This document shows positions 1-7,962 of a stretch of DNA of 64,000 nt, piece after piece. The notes beneath the pieces are model-generated. The model saw nothing but the letters and a program-made list of their open reading frames with translations, made no database searches and had not been told where the DNA came from. The DNA comes from Vagococcus jeotgali (GTDB lineage Bacteria > Bacillota > Bacilli > Lactobacillales > Vagococcaceae). The translations under genes were made by a program, and so were the position numbers. Each line of letters starts with the position of its first letter. Position 1 is the first letter of the stretch. The stretch is from positions 868,001 through 932,000 of the forward strand of contig NZ_CP142146.1 of NCBI RefSeq assembly GCF_035918315.1, read 5' to 3'.

Positions 1-1
1 C

Positions 2-703
2 ACTCTTTTACCAAACGAGCAAATTATCGGTGTATTTCCTTATACTGAAATGGATAAGAAAAAAGAATTTGTCTTCGTCACTAAAGAAGGTATGATTAAA
101 AAAACATTGATGAGCGAATTTGATGTTTGGCGCACATATAAGAGTAGACCGACTATGTGTATGAAACTTAAAACTAAGACAGATGAATTAATTGATGTCA
201 AACTAATTGATAGTGAAGCAAATTATGATGTAGCACTTTTCACTTATTTAGGTTTTGCTCTACGTTATTCCTTATCTGAGGTACCTGTTGTTGGAGCTAG
301 AGCATCAGGGGTTAAATCTATCAATTTAAAAGATGGTGATGAAATAGTAGCAGGACTTCTTACATTTTCTGATGATAGTTCTTATTACATTACAGTTGTT
401 ACTCAGCGTGGATCTCTTAAAAAGATGGATTTGATGGAAGTTAATTTATTAGGTAGAGCTAAGCGTGGTTTAATGATTTTAAGAGAATTAAAAGCTAACC
501 CTCATAGGGTGATGGCTATTATTCCTTCAAACTTAAATCAGCACATTCTATTAGAGACAAATCAAGGAGCTACTTATACAGTTGAAACAAATGATATCAA
601 TATAAATGATCGAACGTCAAATGGTTCCTCATTTATTGATGAAAAAAAAGATGGAGAATTAGTTGATGTGTCCTACATCACAATTGAAGAAGTGGTAGAT
701 TAA
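2..703 (+). CDS. parC: DNA topoisomerase IV subunit A, C-terminal part (cut by window edge)
   Basis: Subunit A of topoisomerase IV, which decatenates daughter chromosomes together with ParE. Only the last ~233 codons are present; the frame is open from base 2, so the gene starts outside the window and the ATG at 50 is internal. What is visible is the C-terminal beta-pinwheel that wraps DNA: repeated blades such as EFVFVTKEGMIKKT and SLKKMDLMEVNLLGRAKRG. The string GARASGVKSINLKDGD is typical of Gram-positive ParC and argues against GyrA, which normally carries a GyrA-box in this region. The gene ends in a strong hairpin terminator at its stop codon, separating it from pflB. Confidence 0.88.
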   Translation, partial: TLLPNEQIIGVFPYTEMDKKKEFVFVTKEGMIKKTLMSEFDVWRTYKSRPTMCMKLKTKTDELIDVKLIDSEANYDVALFTYLGFALRYSLSEVPVVGARASGVKSINLKDGDEIVAGLLTFSDDSSYYITVVTQRGSLKKMDLMEVNLLGRAKRGLMILRELKANPHRVMAIIPSNLNQHILLETNQGATYTVETNDININDRTSNGSSFIDEKKDGELVDVSYITIEEVVD

Positions 704-734
704 GAAAGAGGATAATTTTCTCTTTCTTTTTTTG
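702..734 (+). terminator. Rho-independent terminator of parC
   Basis: Stem AAGAAAGAG / CTCTTTCTT (702-710 with 720-728) with a 9-nt loop, followed by a T-run. It overlaps the parC stop codon. Confidence 0.8.
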
Positions 735-884
735 TGTCTTATAACAGGTAGCTTAGTGTTAGTCTGTATTAGTACAGTGATGACTAGATAGTGAAACAGT
801 TTTTAATGAAAAATGATAATTTTTATCTGTTTAAAACCGTTATATCAAGGGTTTTAATAATATGCATGTTATTTGACTCAAAAC

Positions 885-902
885 AAGTGATTTTTTTCAC
901 TA
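885..902. promoter_or_regulatory. Candidate Rex (NADH/NAD+ sensor) operator upstream of pflB
   Basis: The palindrome GTGA-N6-TCAC (887-900) has the half-sites and spacing of the Rex consensus TTGTGA-N6-TCACAA, but the outer TT/AA positions are not conserved. It lies just upstream of the pflB -35 box. Rex control of fermentation genes is established in Firmicutes; binding here is inference. Confidence 0.45.
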
Positions 903-908
903 TAACAC

Positions 909-936
909 TTGTCAACTTCTGTGTTTGTGTTATAAT
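909..936 (+). promoter_or_regulatory. Predicted sigma-A promoter of pflB
   Basis: -35 TTGTCA (909-914), 16-bp spacer, perfect -10 TATAAT (931-936). It is about 60 bp upstream of the pflB start, in a 294-bp gap with no other gene. Confidence 0.7.
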
Positions 937-997
937 GAGCATGTAAAGTAAAATATAAACATTAAAAAAACAAAATTCTTTTGGGAGGTTCTTTAGC

Positions 998-3244
998 ATG
1001 GAATGTTGGAACGGATTTAAAGGCGAAAAATGGCGCGAAAGTGTAGACGTAAGAGATTTTATTCAAGAAAATTATACTGAGTACACAGGTGATGACAGCT
1101 TTTTAGCAGATGCAGCTGATAGTACAGACAAATTATGGACAAAACTACAAGAATTATTTGAAGTTCAACATGAGAGAAATGGTGTTTATGACATGGATAA
1201 TGATATCCCTGCTACAATTACTTCTCATGAACCAGGTTATTTAATTAAAGAAGAAGAAACAATTGTTGGTTTACAAACTGATGTGCCGCTGAAACAAGCT
1301 TTCATGCCTTATGGTGGTATTAATATGGCAAACAATGCTTTAGTATCTAATAGTTATGAAACGGATGCTGAAATGACAAAAATTTTCTCTGACTGGAGAA
1401 AAACTCATAACCAAGGTGTATTTGATGCTTACACACCAGAGATGAGATCAGCTCGTAAAAATAAAATCATTACTGGTCTTCCAGATGCTTATGGTCGTGG
1501 CCGTATTATTGGTGATTACCGCCGTTTAGCTTTATACGGGATTGACTTTTTAATTGCTGAGAAAAAAATCGATTTATCAAATGTTGGTAATAAAGTGATG
1601 ACTGATGATGTTATCCGCTTACGTGAAGAAGTTTCTGAGCAAATTAGAGCTTTAGCAGATATCAAAGAAATGGCAGCTTCATACGGATTTGATATTTCAA
1701 AACCAGCTAAAAGTGCTCAAGAAGCTATTCAATGGTTATACTTTGGTTACCTTGCAGCCATTAAATCTCAAAATGGTGCGGCAATGTCAATTGGTCGTGT
1801 ATCAGCCTTCTTAGATATCTATATCCAACGTGACCTAGATAATGGTGTGATTACTGAAGAGCAAGCTCAAGAGATGATTGATCACTTAATCATGAAACTT
1901 AGAATGGTTAAATTTGCTCGTACACCTGAATACAACCAATTATTCTCAGGTTATCCAATTTGGGCAACTTTATCAATTGCTGGTATGGGACTTGACGGAC
2001 GTTCATTAGTTACTAAAAATGATTTCCGTATCTTACACACATTAACAAACATGGGGCCATCTCCAGAGCCAAACTTGACTGTTCTTTATTCTTCTCGTTT
2101 ACCAAAAGGATTTAGAACATATGCTTCTAAAATTGCTAAAGAAAGTTCATCAATTCAATTTGAAAATGATGATTTATTACGTGAAAACTGGGGTAGCGAT
2201 GACTGTGCAATTGCTTGTTGTGTATCTGCAACAGTAATGGGTGAGGATATGCAGTTCTTCGGAGCTCGTGCTAACTTAGCTAAAGCAGTTCTTTATGCAA
2301 TCAACGGTGGGGTTGATGAGATGACTAAAGCCCAAGTAGCTCCACGTTTCCGTCCAATTGAAGGAGATAAATTAGAATTTGATGAATTTATCACTCGTTA
2401 TACAGATATTCTAGATTGGTTAGCAGAATTATATGTTAACACACTAAACGTAATCCACTTCATGCATGACAAATATGCTTATGAAGCACCACAACTTGCT
2501 TTTATGAATACTGATTTAAAACGTACTTTTGCTACTGGTATTGCAGGTATCTCTCATGCAACAGATAGCTTAATGGCAATTAAATATGGTAATGTTGATA
2601 TTATTCGTGATGAAGATGGCTTAGCAGTAGATTATGTGCCAAACAACGAATTCCCAACATATGGTAATGACAATAAAGAAGCAGATGAAATGGCTAACTG
2701 GATTTTGGACTACTTCATGACTCAAATTAAACGTCAACACACATATAGAAATTCAACACCAACAACATCACTACTTACAATCACATCAAATGTGGTTTAT
2801 GGTAAAGCAACTGGTAATACACCAGACGGACGTCGTGCTGGTAAACCATTAGCTCCAGGAGCTAACCCAAGTTACCAAGATGGTCAATATTTAGGTGAGA
2901 AAAATGGTCTTTTAGCATCATTAAACTCAACTGCAAGACTTGAATACACTTCAGCTTTAGATGGTATCTCAAATACGCAAACAATTAATCCTAATGGTTT
3001 AGGAAAAGATGACACAATGCGTATTGATAACTTACGTAACGTGATGGATGGATACTTTGACAATGGTGGTTATCACTTGAATGTTAACGTCTTTACAACA
3101 GATCTTTTATTAGATGCTCAAGCTAACCCAGAAAAATATCCAAACCTTACAATCCGTGTGTCAGGATATGCTGTTAAATTCCGTGATTTAACACCGGAAC
3201 AACAAGCAGACGTTATTGCTCGTACAGCACATAACAAAATGTAG
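998..3244 (+). CDS. pflB: Formate C-acetyltransferase (pyruvate formate-lyase)
   Basis: Glycyl-radical enzyme that converts pyruvate and CoA to acetyl-CoA and formate during anaerobic mixed-acid fermentation; cytoplasmic. The 748 residues match the usual family length. The two active-site cysteines are adjacent at residues 407-408 ([20 protein letters not shown]), and the radical glycine is G723 in RVSGYAVKF near the C-terminus. The start is set by the GGGAGG ribosome site about 10 nt upstream. pflA, encoding its activase, follows after a hairpin terminator, so pflA may be partly transcribed by read-through. The candidate Rex site upstream suggests redox control. No lesions seen. Confidence 0.97.
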   Translation: MECWNGFKGEKWRESVDVRDFIQENYTEYTGDDSFLADAADSTDKLWTKLQELFEVQHERNGVYDMDNDIPATITSHEPGYLIKEEETIVGLQTDVPLKQAFMPYGGINMANNALVSNSYETDAEMTKIFSDWRKTHNQGVFDAYTPEMRSARKNKIITGLPDAYGRGRIIGDYRRLALYGIDFLIAEKKIDLSNVGNKVMTDDVIRLREEVSEQIRALADIKEMAASYGFDISKPAKSAQEAIQWLYFGYLAAIKSQNGAAMSIGRVSAFLDIYIQRDLDNGVITEEQAQEMIDHLIMKLRMVKFARTPEYNQLFSGYPIWATLSIAGMGLDGRSLVTKNDFRILHTLTNMGPSPEPNLTVLYSSRLPKGFRTYASKIAKESSSIQFENDDLLRENWGSDDCAIACCVSATVMGEDMQFFGARANLAKAVLYAINGGVDEMTKAQVAPRFRPIEGDKLEFDEFITRYTDILDWLAELYVNTLNVIHFMHDKYAYEAPQLAFMNTDLKRTFATGIAGISHATDSLMAIKYGNVDIIRDEDGLAVDYVPNNEFPTYGNDNKEADEMANWILDYFMTQIKRQHTYRNSTPTTSLLTITSNVVYGKATGNTPDGRRAGKPLAPGANPSYQDGQYLGEKNGLLASLNSTARLEYTSALDGISNTQTINPNGLGKDDTMRIDNLRNVMDGYFDNGGYHLNVNVFTTDLLLDAQANPEKYPNLTIRVSGYAVKFRDLTPEQQADVIARTAHNKM

Positions 3245-3262
3245 TATAATAAATAAAAAAAC

Positions 3263-3296
3263 AAAAGAGATGGCTAGAATCAGTCATCTCTTTTTT
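3263..3296 (+). terminator. Terminator between pflB and pflA
   Basis: Stem AAAAGAGATG / CATCTCTTTT (3263-3272 with 3285-3294), 12-nt loop, trailing T-run. It probably attenuates transcription into pflA. Confidence 0.8.
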
Positions 3297-3315
3297 AAAA
3301 TAGGACGTGACAATC

Positions 3316-4083
3316 ATGACAGAATCAGTTAAAGGAAGAATTCATTCAACAGAAAACTTTGGAACAGTAGATGGGCCTGGCGTGCGTTTTATTGTCTTTA
3401 CTCAAGGATGTAAAATGCGTTGTCAGTTTTGCCACAATCCTGATACTTGGAAAATTGGTGGCGGACGTGAGGTAACGACAGATGAATTACTGGAAGAAGC
3501 TCTAAGATATCGTAGTTACTGGGGGGCAGATGGTGGTATTACCATTAGTGGAGGTGAGCCGCTGCTTCAATTGGAGTTTATTATTGACCTATTTAAAAAA
3601 GCTAAAGCTCATGGTATTCATACAACGATTGATACGTGTGGGAAACCTTTTACTTTTGAAGAGCCATTTTTTAGTCAGTTCAATGAAGCGCTAGAGTACA
3701 CTGATTTATTATTATTTGATTTGAAACATATTGATAATCAAGGTCATAAAGAGCTTACGATGCAATCAAATACAAATATCTTAGAGATGGCTCAGTACTT
3801 ATCTGATATCGGTCAACCTGTCTGGATTCGCCACGTCCTAGTACCTCAAAGAACAGATTATGATGAATATTTAATCCGTTTAGATACGTTTATTAAGGGC
3901 TTAAAAAATGTTGATAAAGTAGAAGTCTTACCGTACCATACTATGGGACTTTATAAATGGAGAGAGTTAGGGATTGGTTATCCTCTAGAAGGTATTGACC
4001 CGCCAACTCAGGAACGTGTGAAAAATGCTCAAGCATTACTTCATGTGGATGACTATCAAGGTTACTTAGCTAAACAAAATTAA
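3316..4083 (+). CDS. pflA: Pyruvate formate-lyase activating enzyme (radical SAM)
   Basis: Radical-SAM activase that abstracts hydrogen from the catalytic glycine of PflB, using S-adenosylmethionine and a [4Fe-4S] cluster. The cluster-binding CX3CX2C is C32-C36-C39 (GCKMRCQFCHNPDTW), and the SAM-associated GGE motif is in ISGGEPLLQ. I chose ATG 3316 (255 residues) over an in-frame GTG at 3307, because the AGGA site at 3302 is about 10 nt from 3316 but touches 3307, and family members begin close to TESVKGRIHSTENFGTVDGPG. It is downstream of and co-directional with pflB. It is followed immediately by an IS30-family element. Confidence 0.95.
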   Translation: MTESVKGRIHSTENFGTVDGPGVRFIVFTQGCKMRCQFCHNPDTWKIGGGREVTTDELLEEALRYRSYWGADGGITISGGEPLLQLEFIIDLFKKAKAHGIHTTIDTCGKPFTFEEPFFSQFNEALEYTDLLLFDLKHIDNQGHKELTMQSNTNILEMAQYLSDIGQPVWIRHVLVPQRTDYDEYLIRLDTFIKGLKNVDKVEVLPYHTMGLYKWRELGIGYPLEGIDPPTQERVKNAQALLHVDDYQGYLAKQN

Positions 4084-4108
4084 GTGAGTTTTAATATTTA
4101 CTTTTTTT

Positions 4109-5349
4109 TCTAAATTGCAACATTAAGTTAGCCACTCTGGTAAAAATATCTAAATATCAGTGTTATTTTATTGAATCCCTTACTTACCAACATGTTTTGA
4201 TCTTTAGATTTTGAATTTCTTCTAAAAATAATATTGCTGGTTGTCTATAGTCTAAAATTTTACGCGGCAAAAGATTAACTTTTTCAGTAGCCAGTTGTAT
4301 GAACTGCTTTGAGTAGTGACAGATAGGCGTTCCTTTCGGAACAAATTGCCGTAATAAACCATTATGTCTTTCGTTTGTTCCTCGTTCCCAAGATGAATAA
4401 GGGTGAGCAAAGTAGATATCAGTCATTTGTTGCAGAGTATCATCAAGTGAGCTAAATTCACTGCCATTATCAGCAGTAATCGATTGAAATATGCTACTAA
4501 ATCGGGCTCTTCCAAACTCATATTTTAACTGTTTAATAGCGTAACTAACAGACTCTTCAGTATGATCATCTAGAACAACAGTAATCATGTAGCGAGTTTT
4601 TCTTTCAACAAGTGTAAGTAGAGCATTATCATCTTTAGATTTTGAACCAATGACACTATCTATTTCCCAATGACCAAACTCTTTTCTAGAATCAATTCTG
4701 CTAGGGCGTTCATCAATTGACTTTCCAAGAGCTTTTTTATGCTTATGACTTCTTTTCTTTTTAGGTGATAACCTGACTTTCATCTTGAGGTGATGATTTC
4801 TGACCGGTAAAAATCCTTTATCAATATAATTATAAAGTGTCTTAGTAGAAACAAGAGGTTTATCCCAAGTCCCTAAAGACTTGATAAAACCAACAATTGC
4901 ATCTGGTGACCAATTAAAGTCTATCATTTGTTTACAGGCATAATTAATAAAATCAACAGCACTAACTAGCTTAGATTTCGAACCACAGCGTTTCCTGTTT
5001 TCTATGTATTTAGCTTGCCCCGTATCAGCAAAATAGAGTTGTTTAGGTTTCTTATTTTCTTTGATTTGCGTGGTCGTTCCTCGTTTAAGCTCATTACTTA
5101 TTGTTTGATGGTGTCGGCCTAATCGTCTACCAATTTCTCTATTAGAGTCTCCCATATTATGCCAAACTTCAATAAGCTGCCTTTCCTTTAAGGAAAGATG
5201 TTTATAACTAGATGTCTTTGTGTTATTCTTAATTTTCACCATGATAAAAATTCCTTTCGTTGTTGGGTAGTTACTTCAATGATACACGAATTTTTACCAT
5301 GGTGTTTTTTTATTATTTTAGAGTGGCTAACTTGATTTTACAACTAAGC
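4109..5349 (-). mobile_element. IS30-family insertion sequence, copy A1 (intact)
   Basis: About 1.24 kb with imperfect ~30-bp terminal inverted repeats sharing the core AAGTTAGCCACTCT. The outer part differs between ends: TTGCAACATT on the left, TTGTAAAATC on the right. Boundaries were placed by comparison with copy A2 (20862-22586), which shares the bases just outside the obvious repeat (CTAAA left, CTAAGC right). It carries one complete transposase gene on the minus strand. No clear target duplication was seen; the IS30 family makes only 2-3 bp. Confidence 0.85.
4184..5242 (-). CDS. IS30-family transposase (type A), full length
   Basis: DDE transposase of 352 residues. The N-terminal helix-turn-helix (residues ~15-55, LSLKERQLIEVWHNMGDSNREIGRRLGRHH) recognises the element ends. 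The DDE catalytic core has EFGHWEIDSVIG, ITADNGSEFSS and the glutamate in SWERGTNERHNGLLRQFVPKG, the classic IS30 signature. A full C-terminus is present, in contrast to copy A2. About five residues differ from A2 in the shared part (e.g. RSHKHKK against RSRQHKK), so the two copies did not arise by very recent duplication. Confidence 0.93.
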   Translation of the reverse strand: MVKIKNNTKTSSYKHLSLKERQLIEVWHNMGDSNREIGRRLGRHHQTISNELKRGTTTQIKENKKPKQLYFADTGQAKYIENRKRCGSKSKLVSAVDFINYACKQMIDFNWSPDAIVGFIKSLGTWDKPLVSTKTLYNYIDKGFLPVRNHHLKMKVRLSPKKKRSHKHKKALGKSIDERPSRIDSRKEFGHWEIDSVIGSKSKDDNALLTLVERKTRYMITVVLDDHTEESVSYAIKQLKYEFGRARFSSIFQSITADNGSEFSSLDDTLQQMTDIYFAHPYSSWERGTNERHNGLLRQFVPKGTPICHYSKQFIQLATEKVNLLPRKILDYRQPAILFLEEIQNLKIKTCW

Positions 5350-5366
5350 ATCAGTTTTATAATTAA

Positions 5367-5595
5367 CTATTTGATTTTTTTTGAAACATCAGTTGGTCTA
5401 CCTCCTAGAATTTGTTGGGTAATGGCACTGATATTTTGCTTTTTCTCCAACATAAGTAATACTGATAATATACTAATTATGATAATTAGAGAGGTGTAAT
5501 AAAACACATGCTGGTTTATTTTTTTACCTACTTGTTTTTTTATGATGGTCAGATATTTGTGATTTCTTTTTGACACGAATTTTTTTTCTAGACAT
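5367..5595 (-). pseudogene. Small membrane protein gene, probably frameshifted
   Basis: On the minus strand an AAAGGAG site precedes ATG 5595, which opens a 23-codon lysine-rich frame (MSRKKIRVKKKSQISDHHKK) ending at 5524. An overlapping frame, open from a GTG at 5576 to the stop at 5367, encodes a basic start, one transmembrane helix (YYTSLIIIISILSVLLMLE) and a short tail. The good ribosome site belongs to the first frame and the membrane helix to the second. A single slip in an A-run (5520-5545) would join them into a ~75-residue protein. The product is unrecognised. The 3' end lies only 17 bp from IS30-A1. Confidence 0.4.
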
Positions 5596-5625
5596 ATTTA
5601 ATACTCCTTTTTAGCTATTACTACT

Positions 5626-5666
5626 AAAAAAAAAACCACATATAAAAGTTAACTTTTATATGTGGT
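5626..5666 (-). terminator. Terminator of the minus-strand gene at 5679
   Basis: Perfect 32-nt palindrome (5635-5666, half-site ACCACATATAAAAGTT), followed on the minus strand by a U-run (the A-run at 5626-5634). Confidence 0.85.
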
Positions 5667-5678
5667 GCTAATTTAATA

Positions 5679-6455
5679 TTATTGAACATCAACCTGGTAA
5701 GTAACAGCTTCACCTGAATTAGTATCTGGTATAAATCTAATTTCTGTTTTACCTAAAGTATCTAGTTCAAAATAAGCAGACATGTCGTTGATATGCCCTG
5801 GACTAATAAATGAATTGGTATCCCCTAATGGATAATGTGTCATTTCAGTTCCTGCTGAATCGAATACTTGAATATCAAAGCCTGTCGGGATATCCTCATC
5901 TGACCCATTTTCAATAGTGTAATCAATTTTTAACACATGTTTAGGCTTTTTTGAAGTCAAATCATTTCGCTCATCTGTTAGTGTAGCTGAAGTTAGAGTA
6001 TATTGAACTTGCTCAATTTTACCTCTCTCACCAACTGTTAGGTTATTATTATTAGTCGCACTAATATTTTCACCTGAAGTACTAGTAGAGCTACTTTCTG
6101 GAGTGGTATTTTCCGAATTTTGGTTAGCAATGGTAGAACTAGATGATGCTAGAAGTGGAATACTTGAAGAAGTGGTAAGTGACTTATCCATTGTCATACT
6201 AGTTTCTTCTAGAGCAACATTTTCGTTTTGATCATCTATCATAATGCTTCTAATTAACAAAACACCAATCACTACAATCACAATGACAATAGCTATGACT
6301 AACCAAAACCACCATTCTTTATAAAAAGGCTTTTTCACTGCTTTTTTGTTCTGACTGTTTTTCTGCTTTTTACTTGTACTGGCTGATTTGCTACTTGAAG
6401 AAGATGTAGAGCTATGTTTCTTTTTCCTTTTTCGTTTTTCTTTTTCTTCTGACAT
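5679..6455 (-). CDS. Membrane-anchored protein with C-terminal DUF4352/DUF5067-like domain
   Basis: 258 residues of unknown function. Residues 1-45 are cytoplasmic and very rich in K and S (EEKEKRKRKKKHSS...). They are followed by KEWWFWLV and a transmembrane helix (~48-70, VIAIVIVIVVIGVLLI). A Ser/Thr/Asn-rich extracellular linker (~80-140) leads to a C-terminal beta-sandwich-like domain (LTVGERGKIEQVQYTLTSA ... IDYTIENGSDEDIPTGFDIQV). That pattern is typical of Firmicute DUF4352/DUF5067 surface domains; the family call is by pattern and not certain. AGGAGGGG lies 5 nt upstream of the ATG. The gene stands alone and has its own terminator. Confidence 0.7.
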   Translation of the reverse strand: MSEEKEKRKRKKKHSSTSSSSSKSASTSKKQKNSQNKKAVKKPFYKEWWFWLVIAIVIVIVVIGVLLIRSIMIDDQNENVALEETSMTMDKSLTTSSSIPLLASSSSTIANQNSENTTPESSSTSTSGENISATNNNNLTVGERGKIEQVQYTLTSATLTDERNDLTSKKPKHVLKIDYTIENGSDEDIPTGFDIQVFDSAGTEMTHYPLGDTNSFISPGHINDMSAYFELDTLGKTEIRFIPDTNSGEAVTYQVDVQ

Positions 6456-6593
6456 AATGCCCCTCCTATAAAAAATTACTGCACTGTTGATTCACTTATC
6501 TACAATGATAACACAGTTAATTCCATTATACCGTTGATTGAATATTTTATCTATTGTTTCCTTTACTAATTTAAGGAACGATTAAAATATTAT

Positions 6594-6762
6594 ATGAAAC
6601 AAACCGATATATTCGAGAAGTGGAAGTCAATTATCTGCTAAACTGTTTAATAAATGTAAGTTTATGAATATAGGTATAAAGGAATATTATTATGAAAGGA
6701 ATTTAGATGGGCAAGTTCGTTTACAAGCCGATATAAAAAGGTTTATAATATATGATAGATGA
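6594..6762 (+). pseudogene. Possible short gene remnant
   Basis: The 383-bp gap 6456-6838 has no intact gene. ATG 6594 opens MKQTDIFEKWKSIIC and then stops. Another frame is open for ~54 codons from 6598 to TGA 6760 and reads like coding sequence (SGSQLSAKLFNKCKFMNIGI...). Together they may be the decayed 5' part of a gene cut off by the IS30-B1 insertion 80 bp downstream. No family recognised. Confidence 0.25.
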
Positions 6763-6838
6763 TTCATTTATATAGTTTGTTTGGTAATTGTATAAATAGC
6801 TAAAATATAAGGAAGGGAAAATTTATATTATCATTTTT

Positions 6839-7912
6839 CGCCGATTGTAAAATTAAGCTAGACAAATAAAAAAATCATTTGTGATACACTCAAATTGTCC
6901 AAATTGTATTTCCGACGAAAGAAAACAAGGAGAGTGATCACAAATGACCTATATACATCTTACTACAGACGAGCTTGTTTTAATAGAATCTTATTATCAC
7001 CAAGCTAAAAAAGTTAAACATGTTGCTGATACTTTAAAAAGATCAAGACAAACTATTTATAATGTTTACAACGCTTTAAATGAGGGATTATCTATTCTAG
7101 ATTACTATCAAAGATACAAAAAAAATAAAAAGAAATGTGGAAGGCGTCCTATTTCTTTACCTGATAATGAAACAAAATATATTCAAAACAAAGTGGCTCA
7201 AGGATGGACTCCTGACGTGATTATCGGTCGTGCTGAGATTTCTATTTCTTGTTCTGTTCGGACACTTTATAGATTGTTCTCGCGTGAATCTTTTGATTCC
7301 ACAACTTTACCAATGAAAGGTAAAAGAAAACCTAATGGGCATAAAGAAAAACGAGGTAAACAAGCATTTAAACGAACCATTCATCAGAGAGACGCTGAGC
7401 ATAACGAGTTTCAAAGTGAATTTGGTCACCTAGAAGGTGACACTATTGTTGGGAAAAATCATAAAAGTGCTATTATTACATTAGTTGAAAGGTTATCAAA
7501 AGTTATTATTACCTTAAAGCCAACAGGGAGACACGCTATAGATATTGAGAATAGCTTAAATGAATGGTTAAAAAAATGCCCTAATCACTTGTTTAAATCT
7601 ATCACATTTGATTGTGGCAAAGAATTTTCTAACTGGAAATCTATCAGTAACTTAAATGATATTGATATCTACTTTGCTGACCCTGGTACACCTTCACAAC
7701 GAGGTTTAAATGAAAATTCTAATGGGCTATTGCGTAAGGATGGATTGCCTAAGAAAATGGATTTCAACGAAGTTGATGAATCTTTCATTCAATCTGTTGC
7801 ATCCAAAAGAAATAATATTCCTAGAAAATCATTAAACTATAAAACACCATTAGAAGTATTTTTGAGCTATGTAGACAATGACATTTTGTCTAGCTTAATT
7901 TGACAAATGAAA
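6839..7912 (+). mobile_element. IS30-family insertion sequence, copy B1 (intact)
   Basis: About 1.07 kb. Terminal repeats share AAATTAAGCTAGACAAA, with TTGTA outside on the left and TTGTC on the right. Bases just outside are also shared between copies (CGCCGA left in B1, B3 and the scar; ATGAAA right in B1, B2 and B3), so the true ends probably include them. It carries one transposase. The right end faces the symporter gene and contains an outward TTGACA. Confidence 0.87.
6944..7903 (+). CDS. IS30-family transposase (type B), copy 1
   Basis: 319-residue DDE transposase. The N-terminal helix-turn-helix (LTTDELVLIESYYHQAKKVK, then KRSRQTIYNVYNAL) is followed by a DDE core with EFGHLEGDTIVG, SITFDCGKEFSNW and the glutamate in SQRGLNENSNGLLRKDG. 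GGAGAG lies upstream of the ATG. It differs from B2 and B3 at one residue (SAIITL against SAVITL). It is only distantly related to the type A transposase although the inverted repeats resemble each other. Confidence 0.93.
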   Translation: MTYIHLTTDELVLIESYYHQAKKVKHVADTLKRSRQTIYNVYNALNEGLSILDYYQRYKKNKKKCGRRPISLPDNETKYIQNKVAQGWTPDVIIGRAEISISCSVRTLYRLFSRESFDSTTLPMKGKRKPNGHKEKRGKQAFKRTIHQRDAEHNEFQSEFGHLEGDTIVGKNHKSAIITLVERLSKVIITLKPTGRHAIDIENSLNEWLKKCPNHLFKSITFDCGKEFSNWKSISNLNDIDIYFADPGTPSQRGLNENSNGLLRKDGLPKKMDFNEVDESFIQSVASKRNNIPRKSLNYKTPLEVFLSYVDNDILSSLI

Positions 7913-7928
7913 TTTATAAAACCAAAAT
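7900..7928 (+). promoter_or_regulatory. Possible hybrid promoter at the right end of IS30-B1
   Basis: The IS end supplies a perfect -35 TTGACA (7900-7905). With a 17-bp spacer, flanking DNA offers a weak -10, CAAAAT (7923-7928). It points into the symporter gene, whose start is 35 bp further on, leaving little room for a native promoter. Confidence 0.35.
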
Positions 7929-7962
7929 AAAATGTTGCATAAAAACAAAGGAGAAGATGAAT

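Noticed and set aside
5260-5499. 79-codon plus-strand frame at the IS30-A1 right end
   Set aside because: It begins inside the IS promoter and inverted repeat, lacks a ribosome site, and is antisense to the small membrane-protein frames.
7900-7962. N-terminal extension of the symporter from TTG 7900
   Set aside because: The first codons come from the IS30-B1 end; the AAAGGAG site fits ATG 7963.
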